Assembly: GCA_903909435.1 (NCBI GenBank)
Contig: CAIVVT010000185.1
Coordinates: forward strand, 1-38,169
DNA: 38,169 nucleotides
Reading direction: 5' to 3'
Origin: an uncultured Acidobacteriia bacterium
GTDB lineage: Bacteria; Acidobacteriota; Terriglobia; Bryobacterales; Bryobacteraceae
Under the pieces are notes generated by a model. That model was not told where the DNA came from and ran no database searches. It saw nothing but the letters and a program-made list of their open reading frames with translations. A program made the translations under genes and the position numbers. Positions 25,564 to 35,800 of this stretch are shown here, piece after piece. Numbering within the stretch: position 1 is the stretch's first letter; each line of letters opens with the position of its first letter.

Positions 25564-27306
25564 TCATGGCGATACATGAGCTGAGCCAGTATGTGCGCGG
25601 CAATGCTCTGTCACCTGAAGCTTACGGAACTCAGCGCTGCCTTCACCGAACAGCAACAATCCAACCATGCCCTCTTCGAACTCGTTGTCGTCTATCCTGC
25701 CAGCAAGCACGCCCTGAATATAGATGCTGATGTGCTTGCCGGTGCAAGTGACCTGAAGTTTCCGCGGAGCGGCGTACGTTGAACCTGTCACCGGCGCGAC
25801 CGTCCAAGGCAGGAGGTCATGGGTATCTTCCTCCGCGAAGTACCGCTTAATGAGCTTGAACTGAATTCCATTTGAGGACTTGGTTGTAGGGTCATTCAGA
25901 AGGACCGCATAATAGCCGGTGTCGTTTATGCGAAACGCCAGTCCAGCGGCGGGAGATACGGCTTGGGGCCCTCCCTTGGCCTTTGTCGCGACTGTGACTT
26001 CAGCAGTAATGTCGTCCAGCCAAGGCCCGTTCGCCACCAGGATCCCGTCTCCACGCCCCGCGTTGCCGCCGGAGTCGGCGGGTGCGGAACTGCCGGAAGG
26101 TACGCCCCGCCCGAACGGAGAGTTCGCTTCTGTCAAACCTCCGCTCATTCGGGGTCGCCTGGCACTGCTCGTCAAGTGATATGCGCCGTCGTCAAGGAAA
26201 TAGTGCTCCCGGTTGGGCCAACCTGTTTCCGAACTCCGAAAATCCTCGCGATACACGACGCAGCCGTTCTTGCGCTCCACTCTTGCTTCATACGGATACG
26301 GCCTGAGCTGCATCCGATCGCAGGACGTGCGCGAATCCCGTGAAGTGAGTTCCTCGGGAAGAGCGAATCCCCGGCGGGCACGAATCTTGAAGCCTCGTGG
26401 GGCGACGCTCACCTCGATGCGGCGATAGCCGGGATCTTTCCGCGGATAGTAAGCCAGGTTGTACTGTGTGCGCAACTGGCGAGCAATCGAGTCAATCGCT
26501 TCCTGCAGATTCCCCGGCGAGGTCGCAAAGAAGTACTCGGCGCCCGATTCCTGGGCCAGGCGCTCGAAAACAAAGTGGGGGTTGTCAATTTCCTGACTCG
26601 TTACCAACGTGAGCTTCTTGTTAGACACACTGTAGTGGGCAGCCTCTTCCTTGCCGAAGCATCCGATCATAAAAAGCTGCGCGTGCGCGGATTGGACGAT
26701 CGGTATCAGTTCTTGTAGCGTGCGGTGACTATGCTGGTCGGCGCCGTCCGTGATTACGATCAGCGCCTGGCGCAGGTGTTGAGCGTTCTGCATCATGCAG
26801 AGAGCCGTGGCCACTGCATCGTACATGCTCGTTCCTTCAGGCTCCGGGCGCGCGCTTGCGATGGCTGCGAGGATCCGATTTCGATCTTTTGTGAAGGTGA
26901 CGGCAGTCTCCACTTCGCGATGAAATCGGAGTAGCAGCCACTCGTTCTCGGGGTGACCGGAGTTCACGATTGCCGTTAGCGCGCGCTTCGCTTCTTCCAG
27001 CTTTCCTCCACTAGCCATACTGCTGCTTACGTCGAGCAGAATGCCAAAGCTGATGGGCTCCTGTTCAGTGCTGAAGAACTCAACCTTCTGTGGCACGCCG
27101 TTCTCGTATACAGTGAACTGCGAGGCTGTCAGATTCGGGACTTCGTGGTTCTTGCGGTCTGATACGCGCACAGCGAGGGAAACGAGATCAACAGTCGAGC
27201 CAAAGGTCGGCACGTCTGCCGTGGGTCGCTGTTCTTGCGTGAGGACGAGTTGCGGAAGACACAGCAAAGCGATCGCTGTAAGCCGTGGACAGGAGCGCGC
27301 CAGCAT
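25564..27306 (-). CDS. VWFA-related acidobacterial-type secreted protein
   Basis: 580 residues. A signal peptide is visible (LTAIALLCLPQLVLTQ), then a short beta-rich region (VDLVSLAVRVSDRKNHEVPN and VYENGVPQKVEFF). The von Willebrand A domain runs from about 85 to 285 with an intact metal-site motif DVSSSM and later VITDGADQHS. Next comes YYPRKDPGYRRIEVSVA, typical of the VWFA-related family expanded in Acidobacteria. The C-terminal ~230 residues form a separate beta-rich domain starting EDFRSSETGWPN, like a LamG/DUF1080-type jelly roll. It is likely exported; its partner or ligand is unknown. It stands alone on its strand. This is the best taxonomic marker in the window. Confidence 0.85.
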   Translation of the reverse strand: MLARSCPRLTAIALLCLPQLVLTQEQRPTADVPTFGSTVDLVSLAVRVSDRKNHEVPNLTASQFTVYENGVPQKVEFFSTEQEPISFGILLDVSSSMASGGKLEEAKRALTAIVNSGHPENEWLLLRFHREVETAVTFTKDRNRILAAIASARPEPEGTSMYDAVATALCMMQNAQHLRQALIVITDGADQHSHRTLQELIPIVQSAHAQLFMIGCFGKEEAAHYSVSNKKLTLVTSQEIDNPHFVFERLAQESGAEYFFATSPGNLQEAIDSIARQLRTQYNLAYYPRKDPGYRRIEVSVAPRGFKIRARRGFALPEELTSRDSRTSCDRMQLRPYPYEARVERKNGCVVYREDFRSSETGWPNREHYFLDDGAYHLTSSARRPRMSGGLTEANSPFGRGVPSGSSAPADSGGNAGRGDGILVANGPWLDDITAEVTVATKAKGGPQAVSPAAGLAFRINDTGYYAVLLNDPTTKSSNGIQFKLIKRYFAEEDTHDLLPWTVAPVTGSTYAAPRKLQVTCTGKHISIYIQGVLAGRIDDNEFEEGMVGLLLFGEGSAEFRKLQVTEHCRAHTGSAHVSP

Positions 27307-27823
27307 GTGGGTTCCTCGACTTGATCCATCCTACTGCTTCGGCGCGCTTGTTTGAATTCCTCAAGGCCGAGCCCGTTCGGAGATCCTCAGGACTCGACAT
27401 ATCGCTCGGCCGAGTTCGTCGCTCCTACCCAGTTGCACTTGCGCACAACGGCTGGTAGACCGGCTTCCCGTTAACTTGCCAATCGTCCCAAAACCTCAAA
27501 CCGCTAAGTTGAGCGGTTTGGGGTTTCAAGTGATTGATTCCAAAGGGCCGTATTTTGGAAACCGCGAAAACTAGCGGTTTTGGATTTTCGCCCGTTCCCG
27601 ACGAGCCGCTCCGCGCACCCCGATCATCGCCAAAACGAGTCCGCCGATGCCGCCCCAACCCGAGGCGACCCGGTGCTTTCGCGCCCTTTTATGCGCCGCT
27701 CGACGGGGCGGCCAACCCCACGCCGTCCGCCAACCTGCTCAAAAGCGGCCGGCAGCGGCTTTCCGTCTATGCCGCACGCCCCGGCCGGCTGCGATTCTGG
27801 CCCAGCCTGATTGCCTGTAGCAT
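27307..27823. other. Intergenic region with two related hairpins
   Basis: About 517 bp between two divergent genes, with no supported coding region. At 27492-27525 a 14-bp stem (one G-T pair) closes a six-base loop with inner arms CAAACCGCT/AGCGGTTTG. At 27559-27580 a smaller hairpin reuses the arms AAACCGC/GCGGTTT. Neither lies just after a gene, so ordinary terminators are unlikely. The remainder to 27823 is GC-rich and shows no clear promoter. Confidence 0.6.
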
Positions 27824-28873
27824 ATGAAATACATGTGCAAGTTCGTCTGCAACATCTGCGGCGCCTGGAATTCCCGCAAGAACCCCCAGATTGATCGCGA
27901 GGCGGCTTCCTGCGCCCAATGCCTGTCGTCGGTGCGGTACCGCTCCATCATTCACCTGCTGACCAACGAACTGTTCGGGCGTAGCATGACGCTGCAGGAA
28001 GTCCCCAAGCTCAAGCAGGTCCGCGGACTGGGCATGACGGACTGGTGGGGCTACGACGGCATCTTGTCCGACCGCTTCACCTACTCAAATACTTTCTACG
28101 ACCGCGAGCCGCGCCTGGACATCCTGCACCCCGGCCCGGAGCACACCGGCCAATACGATTTCATCCTCTCCAGCGAAGTCTTCGAACACGTGCACCCGCC
28201 AGTGGAAGAGGCCTTTGCGAACGTCGTGCGCCTGCTGAAACCGAACGGTTTCTTCATTCTGACCGTGCCGTACGTGGCTGACGAGGATGTCACGGTCGAG
28301 CACTTCCCGAGCCTCAACGACTACAAGATCGTCGAGATCGGCGACGAATTCGTACTGGTGAATCGCACGAAAGAAGGCCCGCTGGAGACGTTCCGCGACC
28401 TAAAGTTCCATGGCGGGCCGGGCAATACGCTCGAATTGCGGCTGTTTGGCGAGCGCGATCTGGAGCGCAAATTACTGGCCGCGGGATTTCGCGAAACTGC
28501 CGTTTTGAAAGAGAACAACGCGCAGTTCGGCGTGCAATGGCACGAGCCGTGGTCGCGCCCGATCATCGCCCGCAAGGAGCGGTTCGGCTTCCCGAGTCTG
28601 CTGGTTTGGGAACTGGCCCACAAGGTTGGGAGCCTGGAAGACGCACTGGCGGAAGAAGCGCAGGGTGGCAAGCCAGCGGAGATCGAGCCTGGGTCCCCGT
28701 CCATGGGCACTTTGGACGCACTGCGCAAGCACCAGGAACTGGTATTGCGCTACGACAAGCTAGCGGAGGATTTCTCGACCCTGCGTAAGCAGGTGGCCAT
28801 GGCCTCGCGGTCGCGCTGGCTGGCGTTGGGGCGCATGTTGGGCATCGGTCCGCACTTCGACGATCAGGGTTGA
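27824..28873 (+). CDS. Zinc-ribbon class I SAM-dependent methyltransferase
   Basis: 349 residues in three parts. The N-terminus has two Cys pairs, CNIC (about 9-12) and CAQC (about 30-33), forming a probable zinc ribbon. The middle is a methyltransferase of the Methyltransf_11/23 type, with [20 protein letters not shown] then [20 protein letters not shown]. The C-terminal ~60 residues are a predicted coiled coil ([20 protein letters not shown]). A classical GxGxG loop is not obvious; VRGLGMTDW sits about where it should be. The substrate is unknown. Similar proteins often lie in polysaccharide or glycosyl-modification loci, but no such neighbours are present. The start has no clear ribosome site; ATG 27833 is an alternative. 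Confidence 0.75.
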   Translation: MKYMCKFVCNICGAWNSRKNPQIDREAASCAQCLSSVRYRSIIHLLTNELFGRSMTLQEVPKLKQVRGLGMTDWWGYDGILSDRFTYSNTFYDREPRLDILHPGPEHTGQYDFILSSEVFEHVHPPVEEAFANVVRLLKPNGFFILTVPYVADEDVTVEHFPSLNDYKIVEIGDEFVLVNRTKEGPLETFRDLKFHGGPGNTLELRLFGERDLERKLLAAGFRETAVLKENNAQFGVQWHEPWSRPIIARKERFGFPSLLVWELAHKVGSLEDALAEEAQGGKPAEIEPGSPSMGTLDALRKHQELVLRYDKLAEDFSTLRKQVAMASRSRWLALGRMLGIGPHFDDQG

Positions 28874-29030
28874 GCCTCGCGCTTTGCCCGGCCAGCAAGT
28901 CCCGCGCCGACTGCCACGGTGTTTTCTCCAGGGACGAACCCGCGCCATCGAACGCTTGCGGGTGCACGATTCCCAGCTTGTCCGGCAGCGACGCCGTGAT
29001 CTAATACAGTTCGAGAGAGGAACTCCTCGC

Positions 29031-30563
29031 ATGGCCGATATCATTCGCCAACTCGCTGACAAGCGGGAGGCGGCCCGCATGGGCGGCGGCGCGGCGCGCA
29101 TCGCTGCGCAGTACGCCAAGGGCAAACTCACCGCGCGCGAGCGCATCGAACTGCTGCTGGACCCCGGCTCTTTCGAAGAGTGGGATATGTTCGTCGAGCA
29201 TCGCTGCGCGGACTTCGGCATGGAGGGGCAGAGGCCACCGGGCGACGGCGTCGTGATCGGCTACGGCACCGTCAACGGCCGCGTCGTCTTCGTCTTCAGC
29301 CAGGACTTCACCGTCTTCGGCGGGTCGCTGTCGGAGTCTCACGCGCAGAAGATCTGCAAGATCATGGATCACGCCATGAAGGTGGGCGCGCCGGTGGTCG
29401 GGCTGAACGACTCCGGCGGCGCCCGCATCCAGGAGGGCGTGGCGTCGCTGGGCGGCTATGCCGACGTCTTTCAGCGCAACGTGCTGGCCTCGGGCGTAAT
29501 TCCGCAGATATCGCTGATCATGGGCCCTTGCGCGGGCGGCGCGGTGTACTCTCCCGCCATGACCGATTTCATCTTCATGGTGCAGGACAGTTCCTACATG
29601 TTCGTCACCGGTCCGGACGTCGTGAAAACGGTGACGCACGAAGAGGTCACCGCGGAAGAGTTGGGCGGCGCGCTCACGCATTCCACCCGCTCGGGTGTCG
29701 CCGACCTGGCCTTCGAAAACGACGTTGAGGCGCTGATGATGGTGCGCCGTCTGATCGGCTTCATCCCGTCCAGCAACCGCGAGAAACCGCCCACGGTCCC
29801 GCCGTTCGACCCAGCCGACCGGGTCGATTACTCGCTCGATACGCTGGTGCCGGACAGCCCCAACACGCCTTACGACATCAAGGAGTTGATCCAGAAGACG
29901 GTCGACGACTCCGACTTCTTCGAACTCCAGTCCGCCTACGCCGCCAACATCGTCATCGGCTTCGCCCGCATGGACGGAGCCACGGTCGGCATCGTGGCCA
30001 ACCAACCGATGGTGCTGGCGGGCTGCCTCGACATCAAGTCCGCCGTCAAAGCCGCACGCTTCGTGCGCTTCTGCGACGCTTTCAGCATCCCGATTGTCAC
30101 TTTCGTCGATGTGCCCGGCTTCATGCCCGGGACGGCGCAGGAGTACGGGGGAATCATCAAACACGGCGCCAAACTGCTCTACGCCTACGCCGAATGCACC
30201 GTGCCGAAGATCACACTGATCACCCGCAAGGCCTACGGCGGCGCGTACGACGTGATGGCCTCCAAGCATCTGCGCGGCGACGTGAACTTCGCCTGGCCCT
30301 CGGCTGAAATCGCGGTGATGGGACCCAAAGGCGCCGTCGAAATCATCTTCCGCCAGGACGCCGGCGATCCGCTGAAGCTCGCCGAGCGGACCGAGGAATA
30401 CCGCGAGAAGTTCGCCAATCCGTTCATCGCCGGCAGCCGCGGCTTCATCGACGACGTCATCATGCCGCACGAGACGCGGCGGCGGATCTGCCGTTCGCTG
30501 GCGATGCTGAAGAACAAGAAACTCGAGAATCCGTGGCGCAAGCACGGCAACATTCCGCTGTAG
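29031..30563 (+). CDS. Acyl-CoA carboxylase carboxyltransferase (beta) subunit
   Basis: 510 residues, normal for propionyl-CoA carboxylase beta-type carboxyltransferases. The start is ATG 29031 with GAGAGAGGAA upstream, where homology begins. The N-terminal half has [60 protein letters not shown] and [18 protein letters not shown]. The C-terminal half has [20 protein letters not shown] and [20 protein letters not shown], the two acyl-CoA/biotin-binding oxyanion regions. It transfers CO2 from carboxybiotin to propionyl-CoA (or acetyl-CoA). The biotin-carrying partner starts 24 bases later, so the two form an operon. Propionyl-CoA is the likeliest substrate, but I cannot fix it from sequence. 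Confidence 0.93.
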   Translation: MADIIRQLADKREAARMGGGAARIAAQYAKGKLTARERIELLLDPGSFEEWDMFVEHRCADFGMEGQRPPGDGVVIGYGTVNGRVVFVFSQDFTVFGGSLSESHAQKICKIMDHAMKVGAPVVGLNDSGGARIQEGVASLGGYADVFQRNVLASGVIPQISLIMGPCAGGAVYSPAMTDFIFMVQDSSYMFVTGPDVVKTVTHEEVTAEELGGALTHSTRSGVADLAFENDVEALMMVRRLIGFIPSSNREKPPTVPPFDPADRVDYSLDTLVPDSPNTPYDIKELIQKTVDDSDFFELQSAYAANIVIGFARMDGATVGIVANQPMVLAGCLDIKSAVKAARFVRFCDAFSIPIVTFVDVPGFMPGTAQEYGGIIKHGAKLLYAYAECTVPKITLITRKAYGGAYDVMASKHLRGDVNFAWPSAEIAVMGPKGAVEIIFRQDAGDPLKLAERTEEYREKFANPFIAGSRGFIDDVIMPHETRRRICRSLAMLKNKKLENPWRKHGNIPL

Positions 30564-30587
30564 GCGCTGGAACAAGATAGGCTCTGC

Positions 30588-32576
30588 ATGTTTTCCAAGA
30601 TTCTGATCGCAAATCGCGGTGAGATCGCCTGCCGCGTCATCCGGACCGCCCGCCGGATGGGCATTCGAACCGTCGCCGTGTACTCGGAGGCGGACAGCCG
30701 TGCGCTGCACGTCCGACTGGCCGACGAAGCCGTGGCCATCGGGTCCGCAGCGCCCCGCGAGTCGTACCTGTCGATGGAGCGGATCCTCGAAGCCTGCCGC
30801 AAGACCGGGGCCGAAGCCGTGCATCCGGGCTACGGTTTTCTGAGCGAAAACGCCGCTTTCTGCCGCCTGCTGGAAGCCGCGGGCATTGTCTTCATCGGGC
30901 CCAAGGCGAATGCGATCGAAGCCATGGGCGACAAGATCGCATCCAAGCGTCTGGCGGCCGCGACGGGCGTGAACATCATCCCGGGCGCGGCTGGCGCGGT
31001 GGAAGATGCCGCTCACGCCGGGAGAATTGCCGGGGAGATCGGCTATCCGGTGATGATCAAAGCCTCGGCCGGAGGCGGCGGGAAGGGCTTGCGGGTGGCG
31101 TGGAACGAGAGCGAGGCGCGAGAGGGTTTCGCCTCCTGTGTTAGCGAGGCGCTCACGGCATTTGGCGATGGCCGCGTCTTCGTCGAGAAGTTCATCGAAG
31201 AGCCGCGCCACATCGAGATCCAGGTGCTCGCCGACGCCTACGGTCGCGCGGTCTCCCTATGGGAACGCGAGTGCTCCATCCAGCGCCGCCATCAGAAGGT
31301 GCTCGAAGAGGCGCCTTCTCCGTTTCTCGACGAAGCGACGCGGCACGCGATGGGCCGGCAGGCCGTGGCGCTCGCGCTCGCGGCCGGTTACCAGAGCGCC
31401 GGCACCGTTGAATTCGTGGTGGGCAAGGACCGCGGTTTCTACTTCCTCGAAATGAACACGCGCCTGCAGGTGGAGCATCCGGTCACCGAGATGATCACGG
31501 GTCTCGATCTGGTGGAGTGGATGATCCGCATCGCGGCGGGCGAGCCGCTAGCCCTCGCGCAAAGCGACATTCGCCGCGAGGGTTGGGCCATGGAATGCCG
31601 CATCAACGCCGAAGATCCTTTCCGCGGCTTTCTGCCCTCGGCGGGACGCCTGCGGCGCTATCTCCCTCCCGCTGAAGAGCCCGGCCGCGTGCGCGTGGAC
31701 ACGGGCGTGGCGGAAGGCGGGGAGATCCCGGTGCATTACGATTCGATGCTCGCCAAGCTCATCGTGCACGAACCCACCAGGGCCCGGGCCATCGCCCGGA
31801 TGCGCGCCTCGCTCAACGAGTTCTACGTCCGCGGCGTCTCTTCCAACATCGCCTTTCAAGCCGCGCTGATGCAGCATCCGCGCTTCGTTTCCGGCGACTT
31901 CAACACGGGTTTCATCGCCCAGGAATACCCGCACGGATTCCACTCGAGCGACGTCATCCACGAGTCGCCCGCATTCCTGGCCGCCGTGGCCGCCGTCGCG
32001 CGCCGCCGCTACATCGCCCGGGCGGTGCGCATTAGCGACCAGACGCGCGGCATGGCGCGAAAGGTCGATTCCGACTGGGTGGTGCTGATCGGTCCCGAAC
32101 GCTACGCGGTGCATCTCGATTCGATCGCGGGCGGCTATCGCGTGGTCTCGGCGAACGAGCGCTTCGAGTTGCTGACCGACTGGCGCTTCGGCAGCCCGCT
32201 GATGCGAGGGACGTGCAACGGACAGGCGTTCTGCGTGCAACTCGAGCGCATCGGCCTGCGCTTCCACCTGGCACACAACGGCACGGAGGCCGACGCCATC
32301 GTGATGACGGTGCGCGCCGCCGAACTGCTGGGCCGCATGAAGCCCAAGCCCAAGCCCGACCTGAGCCGTTTCCTGCTCGCGCCCATGCCGGGGCTGCTGA
32401 CTCATATCGCCGTCCAGGCGGGCCAGCAGGTCAAGACCGGCGAGCGTCTGGCTGTGATCGAAGCCATGAAGATGGAGAACGTCCTCAAGGCCGAGCAGGA
32501 CGCTACGGTCGTCGCCTTGCTCGCCGAAGCCGGCACCAGCCTGACGGTCGATCAACCGATTCTCGAATTCAAGTAG
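30588..32576 (+). CDS. Acyl-CoA carboxylase biotin carboxylase/biotin carrier (alpha) subunit
   Basis: 662 residues. The biotin carboxylase domain spans about 1-450: KILIANRGEIACRVIRTARR, HPGYGFLSENAAF, the ATP-grasp glycine loop KASAGGGGKGLRV, ERECSIQRRHQKVLEEAPSP, and FLEMNTRLQVEHPVTEM. A middle linking (BT-like) domain follows. The C-terminal biotin carrier domain has Lys628 in EAMKMENVL as the biotinylation site. It carboxylates its own biotin with ATP and bicarbonate and hands CO2 to the beta subunit encoded just upstream. The layout is that of propionyl- or 3-methylcrotonyl-type carboxylase alpha chains. Two possible hairpins follow the stop. Confidence 0.94.
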   Translation: MFSKILIANRGEIACRVIRTARRMGIRTVAVYSEADSRALHVRLADEAVAIGSAAPRESYLSMERILEACRKTGAEAVHPGYGFLSENAAFCRLLEAAGIVFIGPKANAIEAMGDKIASKRLAAATGVNIIPGAAGAVEDAAHAGRIAGEIGYPVMIKASAGGGGKGLRVAWNESEAREGFASCVSEALTAFGDGRVFVEKFIEEPRHIEIQVLADAYGRAVSLWERECSIQRRHQKVLEEAPSPFLDEATRHAMGRQAVALALAAGYQSAGTVEFVVGKDRGFYFLEMNTRLQVEHPVTEMITGLDLVEWMIRIAAGEPLALAQSDIRREGWAMECRINAEDPFRGFLPSAGRLRRYLPPAEEPGRVRVDTGVAEGGEIPVHYDSMLAKLIVHEPTRARAIARMRASLNEFYVRGVSSNIAFQAALMQHPRFVSGDFNTGFIAQEYPHGFHSSDVIHESPAFLAAVAAVARRRYIARAVRISDQTRGMARKVDSDWVVLIGPERYAVHLDSIAGGYRVVSANERFELLTDWRFGSPLMRGTCNGQAFCVQLERIGLRFHLAHNGTEADAIVMTVRAAELLGRMKPKPKPDLSRFLLAPMPGLLTHIAVQAGQQVKTGERLAVIEAMKMENVLKAEQDATVVALLAEAGTSLTVDQPILEFK

Positions 32577-32577
32577 A

Positions 32578-32610
32578 GTCGGGTGTACCCGACCGGCAGG
32601 CTTGAGCCTG
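32578..32610 (+). terminator. Possible terminator after the carboxylase operon
   Basis: Two adjacent six-base-pair hairpins directly follow the stop: GTCGGG/CCCGAC (32578-32593) and CAGGCT/AGCCTG (32597-32610). There is no T-run, so this is a tentative call. Confidence 0.35.
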
Positions 32611-32723
32611 ATGCCAGGCCTAGTCCTGTTCTTACCCGTGCGGGGGTGTACGAAGCGGGTTTTGCGCTGCCTGGAATTGCGGCCGGCCTGAAACGGCGAG
32701 CCTGTACATGCGTTGTTGAGAGG

Positions 32724-32836
32724 TATACTTCTCTTGGCGTCGAATTGCATTGAAGTCCCAGGCAGCCCCGTGCAACTCCGTTAGGATGCGCCCCGGCTCA
32801 GCACTCTAACCGTCAAGAAGAAGGGCTGGCAGGAGG
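32724..32836 (+). promoter_or_regulatory. Possible -10 element and ribosome site upstream of the sensor kinase
   Basis: TATACT at 32724-32729 fits a -10 box and sits inside a near-palindrome, GAGAGGTATACTTCTC. No convincing -35 is seen. AGGAGG at 32831-32836, six bases before TTG 32843, is an ideal ribosome site and settles the kinase start. Confidence 0.4.
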
Positions 32837-32842
32837 ATTTAA

Positions 32843-35800
32843 TTGGCGGATGCTCCCGGCGAGAATCGCAGTTACTGGTCGCTGCTGGCGATCTTCTTCA
32901 TCTCGGGGGGACTGATCTGCCTGGGGGGGCTCCGCTTCTACATTGCGCAGAGCGGCGAAGCCCTGCGGGAAGTCACCAACGAACTGCAGTCCATCGCGGA
33001 CTTGAAGGCGGAGCAGATCATCGCCTGGCGGGGAGAGCGCCTGGACGATGCCAGGGTGATCACATCCGATCGGGCGTTGATGGACTCGATCCGTTCCGTC
33101 GTGACCGGCCCATCCTCGGCCGCCGAGAGGCAATCCGTCCTGCTCTGGCTGGCGAACTTCTGCGATACCTACCAATACGCGAACGCCGTCGTGCTGGACC
33201 CGGCAGGGAATGTGGTCTTGCAGCATGGCGGACTATACGGTAGCGCGGCTCACTTTGGAAAGCTGCTGGCGGAAGTCGGCGCACTGAACGCCGCGGTCAT
33301 CCGCGACCTGCATGCGGAAGGCGATGGAGGGCTTCACCTGGGGCTCAACATCCCGCTGCGCCTCGCGCGGGACAAGCCGTTGTTCGCCATGGTCTCGTTC
33401 GCCATCGACCCTGCGAAGTACCTGTTTCCGATGGTGGATCGCTGGCCCGGACCGGATAGAGCCGGGGAAACGCTGCTGATGCGCAGGGATGGGCAGGAGG
33501 CGCTGTACCTTGACGAGTCGAGTCTGCATGGCAAGATCAACAAGGTGTCGCGGCTGCACCTGAGCGGACAGGATGCGGCGGCGGTGCAGGCGCTAAAGGG
33601 CGAAAGCGGGCTGTTTCGGAGTACCGACCGCAAGGGGCGGAGAGTGCTGGCGGCTGGGCGCGCAATACCCAATTCGCAATGGCTGGTCTGCACCCAGGTT
33701 CCGCTCGAGACGATTGAAAAACCGCTGCGCGACAGGGCGCTGCCGGTTGCCTTTTCGGTCGTGTCGCTGATCCTGGTTCTGGGGTTGACCGCGGGCTACT
33801 TCTGGCGGTTGCAGGAGCGGAAATACTCCGCGGCCCGGCGCGGAGCCGAGTTGGAGAAACAGGCACTCTTCACTCACTACAATTTCCTGAGCAGGTCGGC
33901 GAGCGATGCCATCCTGCTGCTGAACGAGCAGGGCCAGATTGTCGAAGCCAATGATCGGGCGACGGGCATGTACGGCCGCTCCCGCGAGGAATTGCTGGGG
34001 ATGTGCGCGGCGGAGTTGCAGGCCGGGGGGAACCCGCAGCATCCAGCGGAGTACTGGCTGCAGGAGCAGGAAGAACCTCACGCGCTACGAGAATTCGTGC
34101 ATGTCCGCAAAGACGGCTCTACTTTCCCGGTCGAGACCAGCGCCTTGCGCATCGACGTGGAGGGCGTGACATACCATCAGGCGATTATTCGGGACATCAC
34201 CGAGAGGAACCGGGCGAAGCGTCAATTGGAGAATGCCAATCGCCTGTACGCCGTACTGAGCCAGTGCAACCAGGCGATTGTGCGCGCATTGAGCGAACAG
34301 GAGATGCTCAAAGCAGTGTGCGCTGCCGCCGTGCAAGAGGGCGGCTTCCCGCTGGCGATGATCTGCCGGCTGGATCCGGGCGCCGGGGATGTGCACCCGG
34401 TCGCGACCGCGGGAATAGCGAGAGAGTACTCGGATGGCATTCGCCTATCGGCCCGGACGGACAAGTTTGGCCAGGGTGTCATCGGAACGGCCCTTCGCGA
34501 GGGCGTCACCACGGTCTCCGAAGAAATCGAACTGGACCCGCGCATGGCAACCTGGCGCGAGAAAGCCGCAAAGTGGGGACTCCGCTCGCTAATCTGTGTT
34601 CCGGTGGCGCGGAGTGAGCGAATTGAGCTCGCGTTTGCCCTGTATTCTCGTGAAGCCTCGTTCTTCAGCCCTCCCGAGATAAGGCTGGTGGAAGAGGTAG
34701 TGTCCAATGTGGCTTATGCGCTCGGACGCATGGATGAGGAAGTCGCGCGCAAAGCCGCTGAAGAAGCTCTATTGCAAAGCGAAGTGCGCTACCGGAGATT
34801 GGTGGAAAGCGCCCCAGTCGGCATGTACGTGCACAAGGACGGCAGGGTCAGGTACATGAACGCGGAAGGGCTGCGTGTGCTGGGCGCGGCGTCGATGAGC
34901 GAGGTGCTGGGAGTCAACGTTTTCAAGTTTATCCATCCCGACGACCACGCAGTGGTCCTGGACAGGATTCACCTGCTCAAACAGGGAGAGCCTGTGCCGC
35001 TGCTGGAGGAGCGCTTCGTTCGGACCGACGGGTCGGTTTGTTACGTGGAAGTCTCAGCCGTACCGATCATATTCGATGGCGAGGATGCGGTATTCGTTTT
35101 CTTCTTCGATGCTACCCAGCGGAAGAAGGCGGAAGCAGAGCGCGCCAGCATGGAAGAGCAGTTTCTACAGGCGCAGAAGATGGAGAGCGTCGGGCGGCTG
35201 GCGGGCGGTGTGGCGCACGACTTCAACAACAACCTGACGGTGATCAATGGATACTGCGATCTGGTGCTGGCTTCAATTCCCGAAGGCAGCCCGATCCGTT
35301 CGCAGATTTCACTGGTGCGAAAAGCGGGTGACCGGGCAGCGCAGCTAACGCGGCAGTTGTTGACGTTCAGCCACAAACAGGTTTTCTCGCCGAAGCTCGT
35401 GGACGTCAATGAGCTGGTCTCCGAAACGAGGTCCCTGTTCAGCCGTCTGATAGGCGAGCACATTCGGGTCCGGACGCAGCTGGAACCCGCGTTGCCCAGC
35501 GTCCTCGCCGACCCTATCCAGATCAGTCAAGTGCTGATGAATCTCGCCGTGAATTCGCGCGATGCCATGCCGGGCGGGGGAGAGTTGATGATCTCGACGG
35601 AGGTCGTGAACCTGGCTCCCGAGCAGGCCGCGCGCCTGGTGGGAGGGCGTCCCGGGTCCTTCGTAGCATTGACAGTGACAGACACGGGCCACGGCATGGA
35701 TGCCGAGACGAAACGTCACATCTTCGAACCGTTCTTCACGACCAAGCCCAGAGGCTCGGGCACCGGCTTGGGCCTGGCAACCGTCTACGGAATCGTGCAG

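Noticed and set aside
29001..31211. 736-codon open frame antisense to both carboxylase genes
   Set aside because: It is a shadow: the GC-rich third positions of the two real genes keep the opposite frame open. Its translation is low-complexity, rich in His, Asp, Gly and Arg, with no known motif.
31548..32750. 400-codon open frame antisense to the biotin carboxylase gene
   Set aside because: Same effect; the plus-strand frame has full catalytic motifs and the antisense product resembles nothing.
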